DNA from: AWTP1-13 sp963797005 | GTDB taxonomy: Bacteria; Pseudomonadota; Alphaproteobacteria; Rhizobiales; Hyphomicrobiaceae | Length of the DNA: 64,000 nt | Reading direction: 5' to 3' | Assembly: GCA_963797005.1 (NCBI GenBank) | Contig: CAWCOF010000003.1 | Span: 310,001 to 374,000 of the forward strand | Shown here: piece by piece, positions 1 to 10,008 of the stretch | How the letters are laid out: every line of letters begins with the position of its first letter | How positions within the stretch are numbered: position 1 is the stretch's first letter | Program-made: the position numbers and the translations under genes | The notes under the pieces: generated by a model | What the model was told of the DNA's origin: nothing | The model's input: only the letters and a program-made list of their open reading frames with translations | Databases searched by the model: none

Positions 1-75
1 TGTCGGCCTCCTCGATCGTCGTCACGGCCAACGCCGTGCGGCTGAGAGCCGTGCGCGCTGAGGCTCGGCCGATGA
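1..75 (+). CDS. 3' end of cation-translocating P-type ATPase (CcoI-like), partial and frameshifted
   Basis: The first bases read SASSIVVTANAVRLRA, which resembles the extreme C-terminus of copper-exporting P1B ATPases of the CcoI type (pattern SSxxVVxNAxRLR). Only about 24 codons lie in the window. The frame then runs without a stop into the next gene. Removing one base in GTGCGCGCTG (51-60) would make it end at the TGA at 73-75, overlapping the ccoS start as ATGA, the usual ccoI/ccoS arrangement. The identification rests on this short tail plus the ccoS gene next to it, so it is tentative. CcoI supplies copper to the cbb3 cytochrome oxidase. Confidence 0.45.
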
Positions 76-252
76 CGGCGCTCGCCTGGCTCATTCCCGT
101 GCGCGCTGTTTCTGGGGCTGTTGGGGCTTGCAGCCTTCCTGTGGTCGCTCAACCGCGGCCAGTTCGAGGACCTGGAGGGCGCCGGCTGGCGGGCACTGCA
201 GGACGAGGAGGCCGAGCCTCCGCCCGCATCGAAGGCCGGGCCTCACAAGTAG
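72..252 (+). pseudogene. ccoS: cbb3-type cytochrome oxidase assembly protein CcoS, frameshifted
   Basis: The protein starts MTALAWLIPV. After removal of one base in GTGCGCGCTG (99-108) it continues through a hydrophobic stretch to WSLNRGQFEDLEGAGW, the CcoS hallmark: one N-terminal transmembrane helix, then a (S/N)GQFDDLE-type motif. The corrected length is about 59 residues, normal for the family. CcoS is a small inner-membrane protein needed to mature the cbb3 (high-affinity) terminal oxidase. The same 10-mer that carries this indel also carries the one in the preceding ccoI tail, which points to a sequencing artefact. The stop overlaps the end of the convergent DUF2189 gene by 10 bases. 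Confidence 0.75.
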
Positions 253-1055
253 CCGTCGGATCCGTCGCGCACGACGTCGCGGAACGCGTGCCAGGTCGCG
301 TGCCCGATCAGCGGAAAGGCGACGACGAGGCCCACGAACACGGTGGCGATGCCGACCGCGATGAACCCGGCGATCAGGGCCGCCCACAGCGCCATCGGCT
401 TGGGGTTCAGCATGACGGCGGCGAGGCTGTTGGTGATCGCCGTCACGGCATCGATGCGCCGCGTCATCAGGAGCGGCACCGAGATCACGGAGATCGAGAA
501 CGCGAGCGCGGCGAGCGCGCCGCCGACGATGGTGCCCGTCACCAGCAGGCCCAAACCGTGCGCCGTGAAGAGCAGGGTGGGCACGAACTCGCTGGCCGGC
601 GGCAGCGGCTTCGATCCCAGGAACAGCATGAGCAGCAGGAACGCCATCTGCACCCAGACGAAATAGACGAAGGCCAGGATGGCGCCGAAGAAGCCGAGCT
701 GGCCGGCGGTCTTTGGCCAGATCCTGAAAACGTCGCGCCAGCGGACGCTTTCGCCGCTCTCCAGGCGCCGGCTCACCTCGTAGAGGCCAACCGCTGCGAC
801 CGGCCCCAGCAGCAGGAAACCGCCCGCCAGCGCCAGAACCAGCGAGGCGAGATCGGCCACCAGCAGCCCCAGCGTGAGGGCGGCGGACAGGGCCGCGAAG
901 ATCACGCCGTAGAAAAGGCTGATCTGGGGGGCGCTCCACAGGTCGCGCCAGCCTGCGGCGAGCCAGTTCCAGGGCGCATCGAACGCCACCTGCTCGATCG
1001 CGACGCCGCTGATCGCCGCAGGCGCTCCAGCCGTGCTTGCTACCCGTTGCGCCAC
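243..1055 (-). CDS. DUF2189 domain-containing membrane protein
   Basis: A roughly 270-residue integral membrane protein with about six hydrophobic segments. The N-terminal part (FDAPWNWLAAGWRDLW), GPVAAVGLYEVSRRLE and the C-terminal FPLIGHATWHAFRDVV match the DUF2189 family, common in alphaproteobacteria and of unknown function. I chose the GTG at 1055 because a strong GGGGAGG ribosome-binding site lies five bases upstream. The open frame extends to an ATG at 1109, but that adds 18 unlikely residues. It is convergent with the cbb3 assembly genes. DUF2189 genes are often near respiratory genes, but no role can be inferred from this sequence. Confidence 0.85.
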   Translation of the reverse strand: MAQRVASTAGAPAAISGVAIEQVAFDAPWNWLAAGWRDLWSAPQISLFYGVIFAALSAALTLGLLVADLASLVLALAGGFLLLGPVAAVGLYEVSRRLESGESVRWRDVFRIWPKTAGQLGFFGAILAFVYFVWVQMAFLLLMLFLGSKPLPPASEFVPTLLFTAHGLGLLVTGTIVGGALAALAFSISVISVPLLMTRRIDAVTAITNSLAAVMLNPKPMALWAALIAGFIAVGIATVFVGLVVAFPLIGHATWHAFRDVVRDGSDGYL

Positions 1056-1251
1056 ATGGGCCTCCCCGAACAGAAGCGCCTGTTCCCGGCGCTTCGTGCA
1101 AACTACCACCCAATCATCGAATGGAAGCGCGGACTTTGATGCTAGTCAAATTCCGATGGCAGAGGCCTCATGCAGTTTGGAACCTTCTGTTCTCCGACCG
1201 CGTTTTCTATGCCGGCTCACACCAGTCCGGATCTTCGTTGAGGCGGCGCCC

Positions 1252-1668
1252 GTGGCGAATAGGTCTTGGTTTGCACGTTTCTCGGCGGCGATCGCGCGCG
1301 CAGCAGGACGGCCGCTAGCGTTTCTTCTGGCCGTCGCGACCATCCTCGTTTGGGCGATCTCCGGACCAGTCTTCGGCTTCAGCGACACCTGGCAGCTCGT
1401 GATCAATACCGGCACGACCATCGTGACGTTCCTGATGGTATTCTTGATTCAGAACACCCAGAACCGCGATGCGATCGCCATGCAGGTCAAACTCGATGAG
1501 CTCATTCGGGCCATCGAGGGTGCGCACAACGCTTTGTTGGACCTCGAAGAACTTGATGACGCCATCCTCGAACGCGCCCAACGACGCTATCGCAAACTTG
1601 CCGAAAAGGCGCGCGGCGATATTGCCATCGGCCGTTCGGACCTCGGCTGCGAGGACATCGCCGAATAG
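1252..1668 (+). CDS. low-affinity iron permease family protein
   Basis: About 138 residues: a short basic N-terminus, two transmembrane helices (LAFLLAVATILVWAISGP and a second in LVINTGTTIVTFLMVFLIQ), then NTQNRDAIAMQVKLDELIRA and a charged helical tail. The motif FLIQNTQNRD followed by a K(L)DELIRA helix is diagnostic of the low-affinity iron permease family (Fet4-related, PF04120). In bacteria these short proteins are of unproven function; iron transport is inferred from yeast Fet4. The frame is open from 1033, but the GTG at 1252 sits just before the first conserved residues and gives the family length. It overlaps no neighbour. Confidence 0.8.
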   Translation: MANRSWFARFSAAIARAAGRPLAFLLAVATILVWAISGPVFGFSDTWQLVINTGTTIVTFLMVFLIQNTQNRDAIAMQVKLDELIRAIEGAHNALLDLEELDDAILERAQRRYRKLAEKARGDIAIGRSDLGCEDIAE

Positions 1669-1716
1669 ATCGTGGTTGTGACAGGCCTGGCGACCATCCG
1701 CACGTTTGCCTGGACA

Positions 1717-2518
1717 TTACGCCGCCCGCGCACGCGGCCGGTAGATGGCGGTGTGGGCGATGCGAGCGATGGGTGTCTTGCCGTTGGCGAGGACGAGGCC
1801 ATCGAGATCGACGAAGCGGTGGCCCTTGCGCTCGTAGTTGCCGGTGACCTTGGCGCGGACAGTGAGCTCGTCGCCGGTGCGGGCGGCAGCAAAGTGCTCG
1901 ACCTTGCTGCCCACGTGGATCCAGGGGCCGAGCACCACATTGTGCATCAGCGCCCAGTTGAGGAGGCGCGGCAGCAGGCCCGGATGCGACAGGCCCTCCC
2001 GTACGTAGAGCGGGTCGGTCTCGCGCACGTCGGCCACGTACTGCGCGATCCCTTCGGGCGTCAGGCAGCAGCGGGCGGATGCCGAGCAGTGTGCCCTCTT
2101 TCAAGGTCGTCTCGTCGGCAGGCGGCCGAGCCGATGGATCGCCGGCCGCAACGGCCGCGAAGTCGGTGAGCTTGGGCGGGGTAATGCGCGCCAAGGCCGC
2201 GCTGCCTGTTGCGCAAAGCTCCCCGCGGCTCGTGACCTCGATGGCAAGGCCGTCGGCCGTCTCGCGGGACGCCACAAGCGCCGTCTCGCCGTCGTAGACC
2301 GGCTTAAGGAAGCGGGCCTCCATGGTGCCGCCTTCGAGGAACGGCCGGCCCCAGCGCGCCACCGCCGGGTGTGCCATGTAGGCGTGGACGTCGACGCCCG
2401 GCACCAGCCCGCCCGAGAAGCCATAGCGCTGCGCGACGGTATCGTCGTGCATCTTGTTCTCGGAGTCGCGCGAGGTGTTGAAGGCAACGACGCTGTAAGG
2501 CTCCGCGCTCACGCTCAT
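1717..2518 (-). pseudogene. MaoC family dehydratase, frameshifted
   Basis: Two frames make one protein of about 266 residues. The N-terminal half starts MSVSAEPYSVVAFNTSRD and contains HDDTVAQRYGFSGGLVPGVD, a hot-dog-fold pattern like that of MaoC-type enoyl-CoA hydratases. The C-terminal half carries GPWIHVGSKVEHFAAARTGDE, a second hot-dog domain with the typical SxxxHxxAARxGDE-like pattern. The join is at about 2062-2068: reading CTGCTGACGCCCGAA instead of CTGCTGCCTGACGCCCGAA restores LTPEGIAQYVADVRET. The expected role is hydration of an enoyl-CoA, substrate unknown. It is co-directional with the DsbA-family gene 17 bases upstream, so probably co-transcribed. The indel looks like an error. 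Confidence 0.7.
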
Positions 2519-2535
2519 CGGCAATGTCCTCGCTG

Positions 2536-3189
2536 TCAGTTCGCGGCCGCGTGGAGCGGTGCGCCCGCCGCCCACCAGCGCTCCAGCGGCTCGAGCAGGT
2601 TCTCGGCCGGCTGGTAGCCGTTGGTGATCAGCGCGTAGCCTTCCTCGTCGCTGCCGGCGATCAGCGTCGGGAAGCCGTGGATGCCGAGCTGCTGGGCGGT
2701 GAGGAAGTCGCGGAAGGTCTCGTTGCGGGTCTCGGGGTCGAGGAAGGCTTCGGCAAACGTCTCGCGCTCGAAGCCCGCCTCCTCCGCCACCTTCACGATC
2801 TCGTCGGTCGACGTCATGTCCCGGTTCTCGGCGTAGAACGCCTGGCTGATGCGCCCCTTGAACGGCAGCGCCATGTGCGGCTGGAGGCGGCGGGCGGTGA
2901 CGACGGCGCGGCACGCGGGCTCGGTGTCGTAGACGAAGCCCTCGCGGTCGAAGAAGGCGAAGTTGAAGGGCTGGCCGCTCGCGGCGTTGACGCGGGTCCA
3001 GGCGCCCTTGATGTAGTCCTTGTCCTGCTGGCGCATGGGCGCGGTGTTGCCGGCGCGCAGGCCGCCCATGACGAGCTTGAGCGGCATGCGCTCCTCGAAG
3101 CGCTCGGCGATCGCGGCAATGATGGGCGAGAACCCGTAGCACCACGAGCACATGGGATCGGCGATATAGACGAGCTGCTTGTCTGCCAT
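2536..3189 (-). CDS. DsbA family protein (cytoplasmic, FrnE-like thioredoxin fold)
   Basis: 217 residues without a signal peptide. A CxxC redox site (DPMCSWCYGFSP) lies near residues 14-17, followed by a helical insertion and the cis-proline loop GIHGFPTLIAGSDE near residue 175, as in DsbA/2-hydroxychromene isomerase-like thioredoxin folds. The CSWC motif and lack of export signal point to the cytosolic FrnE-like subgroup rather than periplasmic DsbA. It probably acts as an oxidoreductase or glutathione-linked isomerase; the substrate is unknown. It lies 17 bases upstream of the MaoC dehydratase in the same direction. Confidence 0.85.
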   Translation of the reverse strand: MADKQLVYIADPMCSWCYGFSPIIAAIAERFEERMPLKLVMGGLRAGNTAPMRQQDKDYIKGAWTRVNAASGQPFNFAFFDREGFVYDTEPACRAVVTARRLQPHMALPFKGRISQAFYAENRDMTSTDEIVKVAEEAGFERETFAEAFLDPETRNETFRDFLTAQQLGIHGFPTLIAGSDEEGYALITNGYQPAENLLEPLERWWAAGAPLHAAAN

Positions 3190-3359
3190 TGGTGTAACTG
3201 CGATTTGAGGGGCTGATTGCCCTTTTTAGCACGGGCTTGCCGCTCCGGCGACCCCACCCGGGAACTTGCGCTGCGCGCCGTCCGTTCCCAGATTCCATGG
3301 CAACATTGGCCGTGCAGGAGACCGCTTGTTCCCGATCCGAGACAGCGTCAGCCTGCCGG

Positions 3360-4067
3360 TCAGTGCCGGCGGTCCTGCATGATCTCGAGCTGCAGCTGCT
3401 GGATCTCGGCGAGGCGCTGCCATTGCTTGCCGAGCAGGTGGTCGATCTTCTCGTGCAGGTGGCGGATCTCGAGCTCGGCCTTGAGGTTGACCTGGTAGTC
3501 GTTGAGCGAGCGCAGCCGGTCCTTGGCCTCCTGCCGCCGCTGGCTCATCATGATGATCGGCGCCTGGATCGCCGCAAGGCAGGACAACACCAGATTGAGC
3601 AGGATGAAGGGATAGGGATCGAAGGCGCCGCGGTTGCCGAGCAGAAGATTGAGGGCGATCCAGACCGCGAGGGCGACGGCGAAACCGGAGATGAACATCC
3701 AGCTGCCGCCCACGTTGGCGAGATCATCCGAGATGCGCTCGCTCATCGTGCGGGTGCCCTCGTACCGCTGCTCGACGTTCTCGGCGAGGGTTTCATGCGT
3801 GGCAAGGCTGTCTGCGACGCGGCGCTCGATTTCGGTCAGGTCGCCGCTCTCGGCGCTCATCAACTCCTGCACATAGAGGCTGCGGTAGCGGGCGACCTCG
3901 CTGCGGGCAACCAGGTCGTCGGGCGCAAGCTCGGGATGGTCCTTGCGGATGCGCTCGGCGAGGCTCGGCAGGACCGTCTCCAAGTTCACCAGGTCACGGC
4001 GCAGATGCTCCCGCCCGGTTATGGCGCAACGCTGCCGGTCCTTGTTCGGCGCGACTGTCTTCGACAC
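3360..4067 (-). CDS. DUF1003 domain-containing membrane protein
   Basis: 235 residues. A soluble N-terminal part is followed by two transmembrane helices (SWMFISGFAVALAVWIALNL and PFILLNLVLSCLAAIQAPI) and the motif IIMMSQRRQEAKDRLRSLNDY, all characteristic of DUF1003 proteins. The C-terminus is a predicted coiled coil (LKAELEIRHLHEKIDHLL). CAITGREHLRRDLVNLETV at the N-terminus is the conserved start segment of the family. The function is unknown; the fold suggests a small membrane-anchored protein. It stands alone between the DsbA-family gene and the ankyrin protein. Confidence 0.9.
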   Translation of the reverse strand: MSKTVAPNKDRQRCAITGREHLRRDLVNLETVLPSLAERIRKDHPELAPDDLVARSEVARYRSLYVQELMSAESGDLTEIERRVADSLATHETLAENVEQRYEGTRTMSERISDDLANVGGSWMFISGFAVALAVWIALNLLLGNRGAFDPYPFILLNLVLSCLAAIQAPIIMMSQRRQEAKDRLRSLNDYQVNLKAELEIRHLHEKIDHLLGKQWQRLAEIQQLQLEIMQDRRH

Positions 4068-4218
4068 GGCACTGCCTCCGTGCAGCCAATGGCAGACTGT
4101 GCTGGGGCAATGGGGGCGTTGCCCGATGGCCTTCCCTCACCCGCGCGGGCGGGAGGCGCGATTGCCGCCCGTGATCTACCAGACGGCGCAAACAGCGTCC
4201 ATTGTAGCAGATGAAGGG

Positions 4219-4913
4219 TCAGGGCTTGGCCCCGGCCCTTTCCAGGATCTCCACCATGCGCGTGTAGCCGCGGGTCTTGGCCAGCTGCCAGCGGGCGCAC
4301 GCCCTGGCCGTCGGCGAGGTTCACAGCGGCGCCGGCCTTCACCAGTGCTTCGAGCGTGGCGACGTGACGGGTGCCGCCATTTCCCAGCACGATCGACTCG
4401 ATGAGCGCCGTCCAGCCGAGGTTGTTGACGTGGTCGAGGGGCGCCTTGCCGGCAATCAGCGCGGAAACGACCTCGGCGTGGCCGAGGTGCGCGGCAGCGA
4501 TCAGCGCCGTCCCTTGTAGGGGCTGGTGACGGCGCGCGCATTGCCGCCCGAGGCGATGGCGAGCTTGACCATCTCCACATCGTCGATCACGGCGGCGATG
4601 GTGATGACATCGTAGGCCTGCGCGTCGAGCAGGTTGAGATCGGCCTTGGCCTCGATCAGGGCTTTGGCCGCGGCGATGTATTTGCGGTGCGCCGCCACCA
4701 TCAGCGGGTGCGTCCATGGCCGTCGCGCGCATTGGGATCGGCGCCGGCAGCCACCAGGCGCTTGATCTTGGCCGCATCGCCCTTGGCCGCGGCGGCGTGC
4801 AGCCCCTCGTACGCCGCAACCTCACTGGCGCTCGGCGGGATCTGCGCTTGGGATGTGCCGGCACCGAGGGGGAAACCGAGAAGAACCGTGATCAGGAAAC
4901 GAGCGATCGACAT
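4219..4913 (-). pseudogene. secreted ankyrin-repeat protein, three frameshifts
   Basis: The start MSIARFLITVLLGFPLGAG with cleavage near AQA is a signal peptide. Ankyrin repeats then follow in three frames: LHAAAAKGDAAKIKRLVAAG, LMVAAHRKYIAAAKALIEAK, ALIAAAHLGHAEVVSALIAG and ALIESIVLGNGG, ending RMVEILERAGAKP. Single-base corrections near 4712 (CCC to CCCC), 4513 (one base missing) and 4293 (one base extra) give one protein of about 230 residues. Periplasmic ankyrin proteins of this size often bind a partner protein, for example next to catalase or toxin genes, but no partner is evident here. Indels of both signs in one gene suggest sequence error rather than decay. Confidence 0.75.
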
Positions 4914-5020
4914 TTGAGTGCGGTCATTCCCTCGCCAAGAGCCTTGGACTTGAGGTGGCGAGCCTCGTGGGCTAAAAGGCGCGCCAACTCCCACATCGAT
5001 GAGCAACCGAGGACGCGCCG

Positions 5021-6683
<1,663 letters not shown>

Positions 6684-6783
6684 CTGCAAGGGCGCCCGTG
6701 GCGATTGGAGGTGTACCCAGGCGCAACCGGGTAGACGGCGGGGTAGCGCGTGTCGAAAACGCCTGAAGCTGGCTCGACCTGTT

Positions 6784-6823
6784 CCCCTCCCCTTGACGGG
6801 GAGGGGCTTGGGGTGGGGTGAAG
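6784..6823. repeat. palindromic repeat of the CCCCTCCCC family (copy B1)
   Basis: CCCCTCCCC (6784-6792), a five-base loop and GGGGAGGGG (6798-6806) form a perfect 9-bp stem, followed by CTTGGGGTGGGGTG. It lies between two converging genes (ettA and a membrane protein), where it could also terminate both transcripts. Related copies are at 28599-28713 and inside mazG at 37729-37826. Confidence 0.75.
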
Positions 6824-6842
6824 TCGCAGCGAGAGCAGCCCG

Positions 6843-7230
6843 TTAGTCGCCCTCGCCGGCCTCGTCGACGTGGAAGCGGTGCAGGATGCGGTGGACGACC
6901 GGGGCGAAGGCGAAGCCCGCCGCCAGCAGGACGACGAAGCCGGAATAGATGGCGTAGCAGCCCGCAAAGAGCTTGCCGGCTTCCGTCTTGACCGTGTCGA
7001 CCGGTCCCATGCCGGAAAGGATCATGGACGCGTTGAGGAAGGCGTCGAGCCAGCCCATGCGCTCGAAATAGGCGTAGCCGACCATGCCCAGCCCCAGCGA
7101 GGCGGCGATCAGCAGGGCGGCGATGCCCATGCTGAGCACCAGCCGCCACAAGTAGCGCTGTATGGGTGCCAGCGGCTGATTGCGCGAACTCGTAGTCGAG
7201 GAGGTCCTGGTCAAGCAGTTCCTGGGCCAT
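6843..7230 (-). pseudogene. small two-helix membrane protein of unknown function, frameshifted
   Basis: The N-terminus MAQELLDQDLLDYEFAQ continues, after addition of one base near 7183, into NQPLAPIQRYLWRLVLSMGI. Two or three hydrophobic segments follow (IAALLIAASLGLGMVGYAYF; LFAGCYAIYSGFVVLLAAGFAF), ending HRILHRFHVDEAGEGD. The corrected length is about 129 residues. The central segment GWLDAFLNASMILSGMGPVD and the tail HRILHRFHVDE recur in small hypothetical membrane proteins of alphaproteobacteria, but I recognise no functional family. It converges on ettA across repeat B1. Confidence 0.6.
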
Positions 7231-7455
7231 GGCGGTTCACCGGCGTAAGCGAGAGCAGAATCGTTTCGGATCGAAGCGCTTGGCTTCGAGCGGCGCCGAA
7301 CATGGCCACTTCCCGCTGAAAGTGACAAGACGCTGTTTGCGGGCGGGCGCCCGGGCCCAGGCCCCGGACATGACTGACGTGCGGCGCCGGCGTTTGCGGC
7401 GCTTGTGGCTTGCTTATAGGCTGCGCCCGTCCGTCCCAGGTTCCCCCACCCAACA

Positions 7456-8685
7456 TTGAGCGCGCTCTTGTCTCCGCCTCGGCGCATGTTCCACGGCTGG
7501 TATATCGTCGCTGCGGTGTTCGTGGTCACCACCACCACGTCGGGGCTGGCGTTCTACAACCTCTCCATCCTGCTTGCTGCCTTCGTCTCCGAGCGTGGCT
7601 TTCCGGTGGCGCTCGCCAGCAGCGCCACGGCCACCTTCTTCATCGCCAGCGGCATCGGCGGGGCAATTTCCGGCCGGCTGATCGAGCGTTTCGATGCGCG
7701 CTTCGTCATCGCCTTCAGTGCCACGATCGGTGCGCTGGCGCTCGAGTCCGTGAGCGTGCTGCGCGAGACGTGGCAGCTCTACGCCTTCCACATCGTGTTC
7801 GGGCTTTCGCACGGCGCCTCGGGGTTGGTGCCGGCCACGACGCTGGTGGCGCGCTGGTTCAACGCGCGGCGCGCGCTGGCCTTCTCCATCGCGTTCACCG
7901 GCCTTTCCTTCGGCGGCATCCTGGTCGCACCAGCCGTGGCATTCATGATTTCGCGCATGGGGCTGTCGGGCGCCGCGCCTTACATGGGGCTCGCCTACTT
8001 CCTGGGCATCGCGCCCGTGGCGGTCCTGGTCCTGCGGCCGAGCCCGGCGGCCCTGGGCCTCGTCCCTGACGGCGCGGAGCCGGCGCGATCGGCCGGAAGC
8101 GCGCCGCAGCCCGCCGTGTCCTCTGCGGAGGCGTGGCGCAGCCGCTACTTCTACGCGGTGTCGATCGCCTATCTGTTCCTGCTTGGGTCGCAGGTCGGTG
8201 CCATCGCCCACATCTATCGCCTCGCCAGCGTGCGCGACGGCGTGGCGACGGCGGCGCTGGCGATCGCCACCATGGCGACCTCCAGCACGGTCGGACGCCT
8301 CGTCGGCGGCGGGGTGACGCTATGGATGCCGGTTCGCGTCTTTGCCCTGGCGCTGATGGTGATGCAGGCCGTGGCCCTGGCGCTGCTGGCCTTCGCCACG
8401 GACCGGCCGGCTATCCTCGCAGGTGCGTGCGTGTTCGGCCTGACGATGGGCAATTCCTTGATGATGCATCCGCTGCTTCTGGCGGAGCGGTTCGGCACGC
8501 GCGACTACGGTCGCATCTATTCGATGAGCCAGTTGGTGACGATGATCGGCGTTGCGGGCTGCCCTGCGCTGATCGGCGTCATGTACGAGGCGAGCGGCGA
8601 CTACGAGCTGCCGTTCCTGATCGTTTGCGGCGGCAGCCTCGTCGGTTTCCTGACGCTGTGGCTGTTCGTCGACCGCCGCCGCTAG
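7456..8685 (+). CDS. MFS transporter (monocarboxylate/oxalate-formate-like)
   Basis: About 400 residues with 12 predicted transmembrane helices. The start FHGWYIVAAVFVVTTTTSGL resembles the first helix of the oxalate/formate antiporter and monocarboxylate-porter branch of the major facilitator superfamily. ARWFNARRALAFSIAFTG matches the loop 4/5 motif of that branch. The substrate is probably a small organic acid, but it cannot be read from sequence. The frame allows a TTG at 7456 or ATG at 7486; the ATG start at FHGWY is equally plausible. Its stop overlaps that of the converging MFS gene within a shared CTAG. Confidence 0.85.
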   Translation: MSALLSPPRRMFHGWYIVAAVFVVTTTTSGLAFYNLSILLAAFVSERGFPVALASSATATFFIASGIGGAISGRLIERFDARFVIAFSATIGALALESVSVLRETWQLYAFHIVFGLSHGASGLVPATTLVARWFNARRALAFSIAFTGLSFGGILVAPAVAFMISRMGLSGAAPYMGLAYFLGIAPVAVLVLRPSPAALGLVPDGAEPARSAGSAPQPAVSSAEAWRSRYFYAVSIAYLFLLGSQVGAIAHIYRLASVRDGVATAALAIATMATSSTVGRLVGGGVTLWMPVRVFALALMVMQAVALALLAFATDRPAILAGACVFGLTMGNSLMMHPLLLAERFGTRDYGRIYSMSQLVTMIGVAGCPALIGVMYEASGDYELPFLIVCGGSLVGFLTLWLFVDRRR

Positions 8686-9923
8686 GCCATTGCGAGCCGC
8701 GTCGCTCTGCGGCGCTGCAGCAGGAAGAGGACGATGGAGATGTTGACGGCGTTCCACAGGAGCCCGTTGGCGAAGGCCTGCCAGTAGGAGCCCGTGAGAT
8801 CGAAGATGGCGCCCGACATCCACCCGCCCAGCGCCATGCCGACGATGGTCGCCATGATCGCCAGGCCGACCCGGGTGCCCGCCTCGCGCGGGGGAAAGTA
8901 CTCGCGCACGAGGACGGCATACATGGGCACGATGCCGCCCTGGAACAGGCCGAAGAGTGCCGAGATCACGTAGAGCGGCGTCAGCCCGTCGAACAGCAGA
9001 TAGAGAAAGAGCGCCACGCCCTGCAGCGCGGAGCCGATGAGCAAGGTCCTGAGCCCGCCGATCCGGTCGGCGACGAACCCCGAGGCGATGCGGCTGACGA
9101 TGCCCAGGCCCAGCATCAGGGAGAGCATCTCCGCGCCGCGCGCCACGCCGTAGCCCAGGTCGCTGCAGTAGGCGACGATGTGCACCTGCGGCATCGACAT
9201 GGCCACGCAGCAGGCCACGCCGGCTATGCACAAGAGGAGCTGCAGGCTCCCGGTCGACAGGCCAAGGCTGCCCGCCGTGGCGCTGTGCGCCGTGCCGACC
9301 GCGGTCTCGCCGCCGTTATCCGTCATGCGTTGCCGCAGCAGGAGGATGAACGGCCCCATCGCCAGGAGGCAGAAGACACCGATGGCGACCTGCGTCGCGC
9401 GCAGGCCGTGGTTGGCGATGAGATACTGGACGATCGGCGGCCAGATCGTGCCGCCCACGTAGTTGCCGGAGGCACAGACGGCAACGGCGATGCCGCGCCG
9501 CCGCGTGAACCAGTGCGAGATGTCGGCGATCAGCGGCGCGAACCCGGCGGACGTGCCGAAGCCGATGAGAATATGCACCAGTGCGAACTGCCACGCGTCG
9601 GTGCCCAGCGCGGACCCCAGATAGCCGCCGCCGAGGCAGAGCGTGCCGACCATCAGCGGCCAGACGATGCCGAGGCGGTCGGCCATGCGGCCGATGACGA
9701 CGCCGCCCAGCGCGAAACCGACCATGGCAAACGTATAGGGCAGCGAGGCATCGGCGCGGGCGATGTTGAATTCCGTCTGGATGGCCGGCAGCGCGACGAC
9801 GACCGACCACATGCCGACGCTGCCGATCGTGCTGATCACGACGGCGGCGGCGAGCCTGAGCCACGCCTGCGCGGACTCCACGGAGGGGCCGCCTGTGCCT
9901 ATGGTTTGTGCAGAAACGGCCAT
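8682..9923 (-). CDS. MFS transporter
   Basis: 413 residues, 12 predicted helices. The N-terminal half contains GRMADRLGIVWPLMVGTLCLG, the MFS motif A-like loop between helices 2 and 3, and HWFTRRRGIAVAVCASGNYVGG, the loop before helix 5 typical of the MCT/OFA branch. SRIASGFVADRIGGLRTLLIG is the equivalent motif in the second half. The substrate is unknown. It lies 85 bases downstream of, and in the same direction as, a third MFS gene, so the two may share a transcript. Confidence 0.85.
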   Translation of the reverse strand: MAVSAQTIGTGGPSVESAQAWLRLAAAVVISTIGSVGMWSVVVALPAIQTEFNIARADASLPYTFAMVGFALGGVVIGRMADRLGIVWPLMVGTLCLGGGYLGSALGTDAWQFALVHILIGFGTSAGFAPLIADISHWFTRRRGIAVAVCASGNYVGGTIWPPIVQYLIANHGLRATQVAIGVFCLLAMGPFILLLRQRMTDNGGETAVGTAHSATAGSLGLSTGSLQLLLCIAGVACCVAMSMPQVHIVAYCSDLGYGVARGAEMLSLMLGLGIVSRIASGFVADRIGGLRTLLIGSALQGVALFLYLLFDGLTPLYVISALFGLFQGGIVPMYAVLVREYFPPREAGTRVGLAIMATIVGMALGGWMSGAIFDLTGSYWQAFANGLLWNAVNISIVLFLLQRRRATRLAMA

Positions 9924-10008
9924 GGGGAGCGCACAATCCAGGCTGTGCGCCCCCTGGTCAAGGCTCCGAGGGCTCTGCCGCGCGCAGGGGAGACTTGCGA
10001 ATTGCGCC

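Noticed and set aside
3237..4214. 325-residue plus-strand frame opposite the DUF1003 gene
   Set aside because: DUF1003 features on the other strand are convincing; this frame has none.
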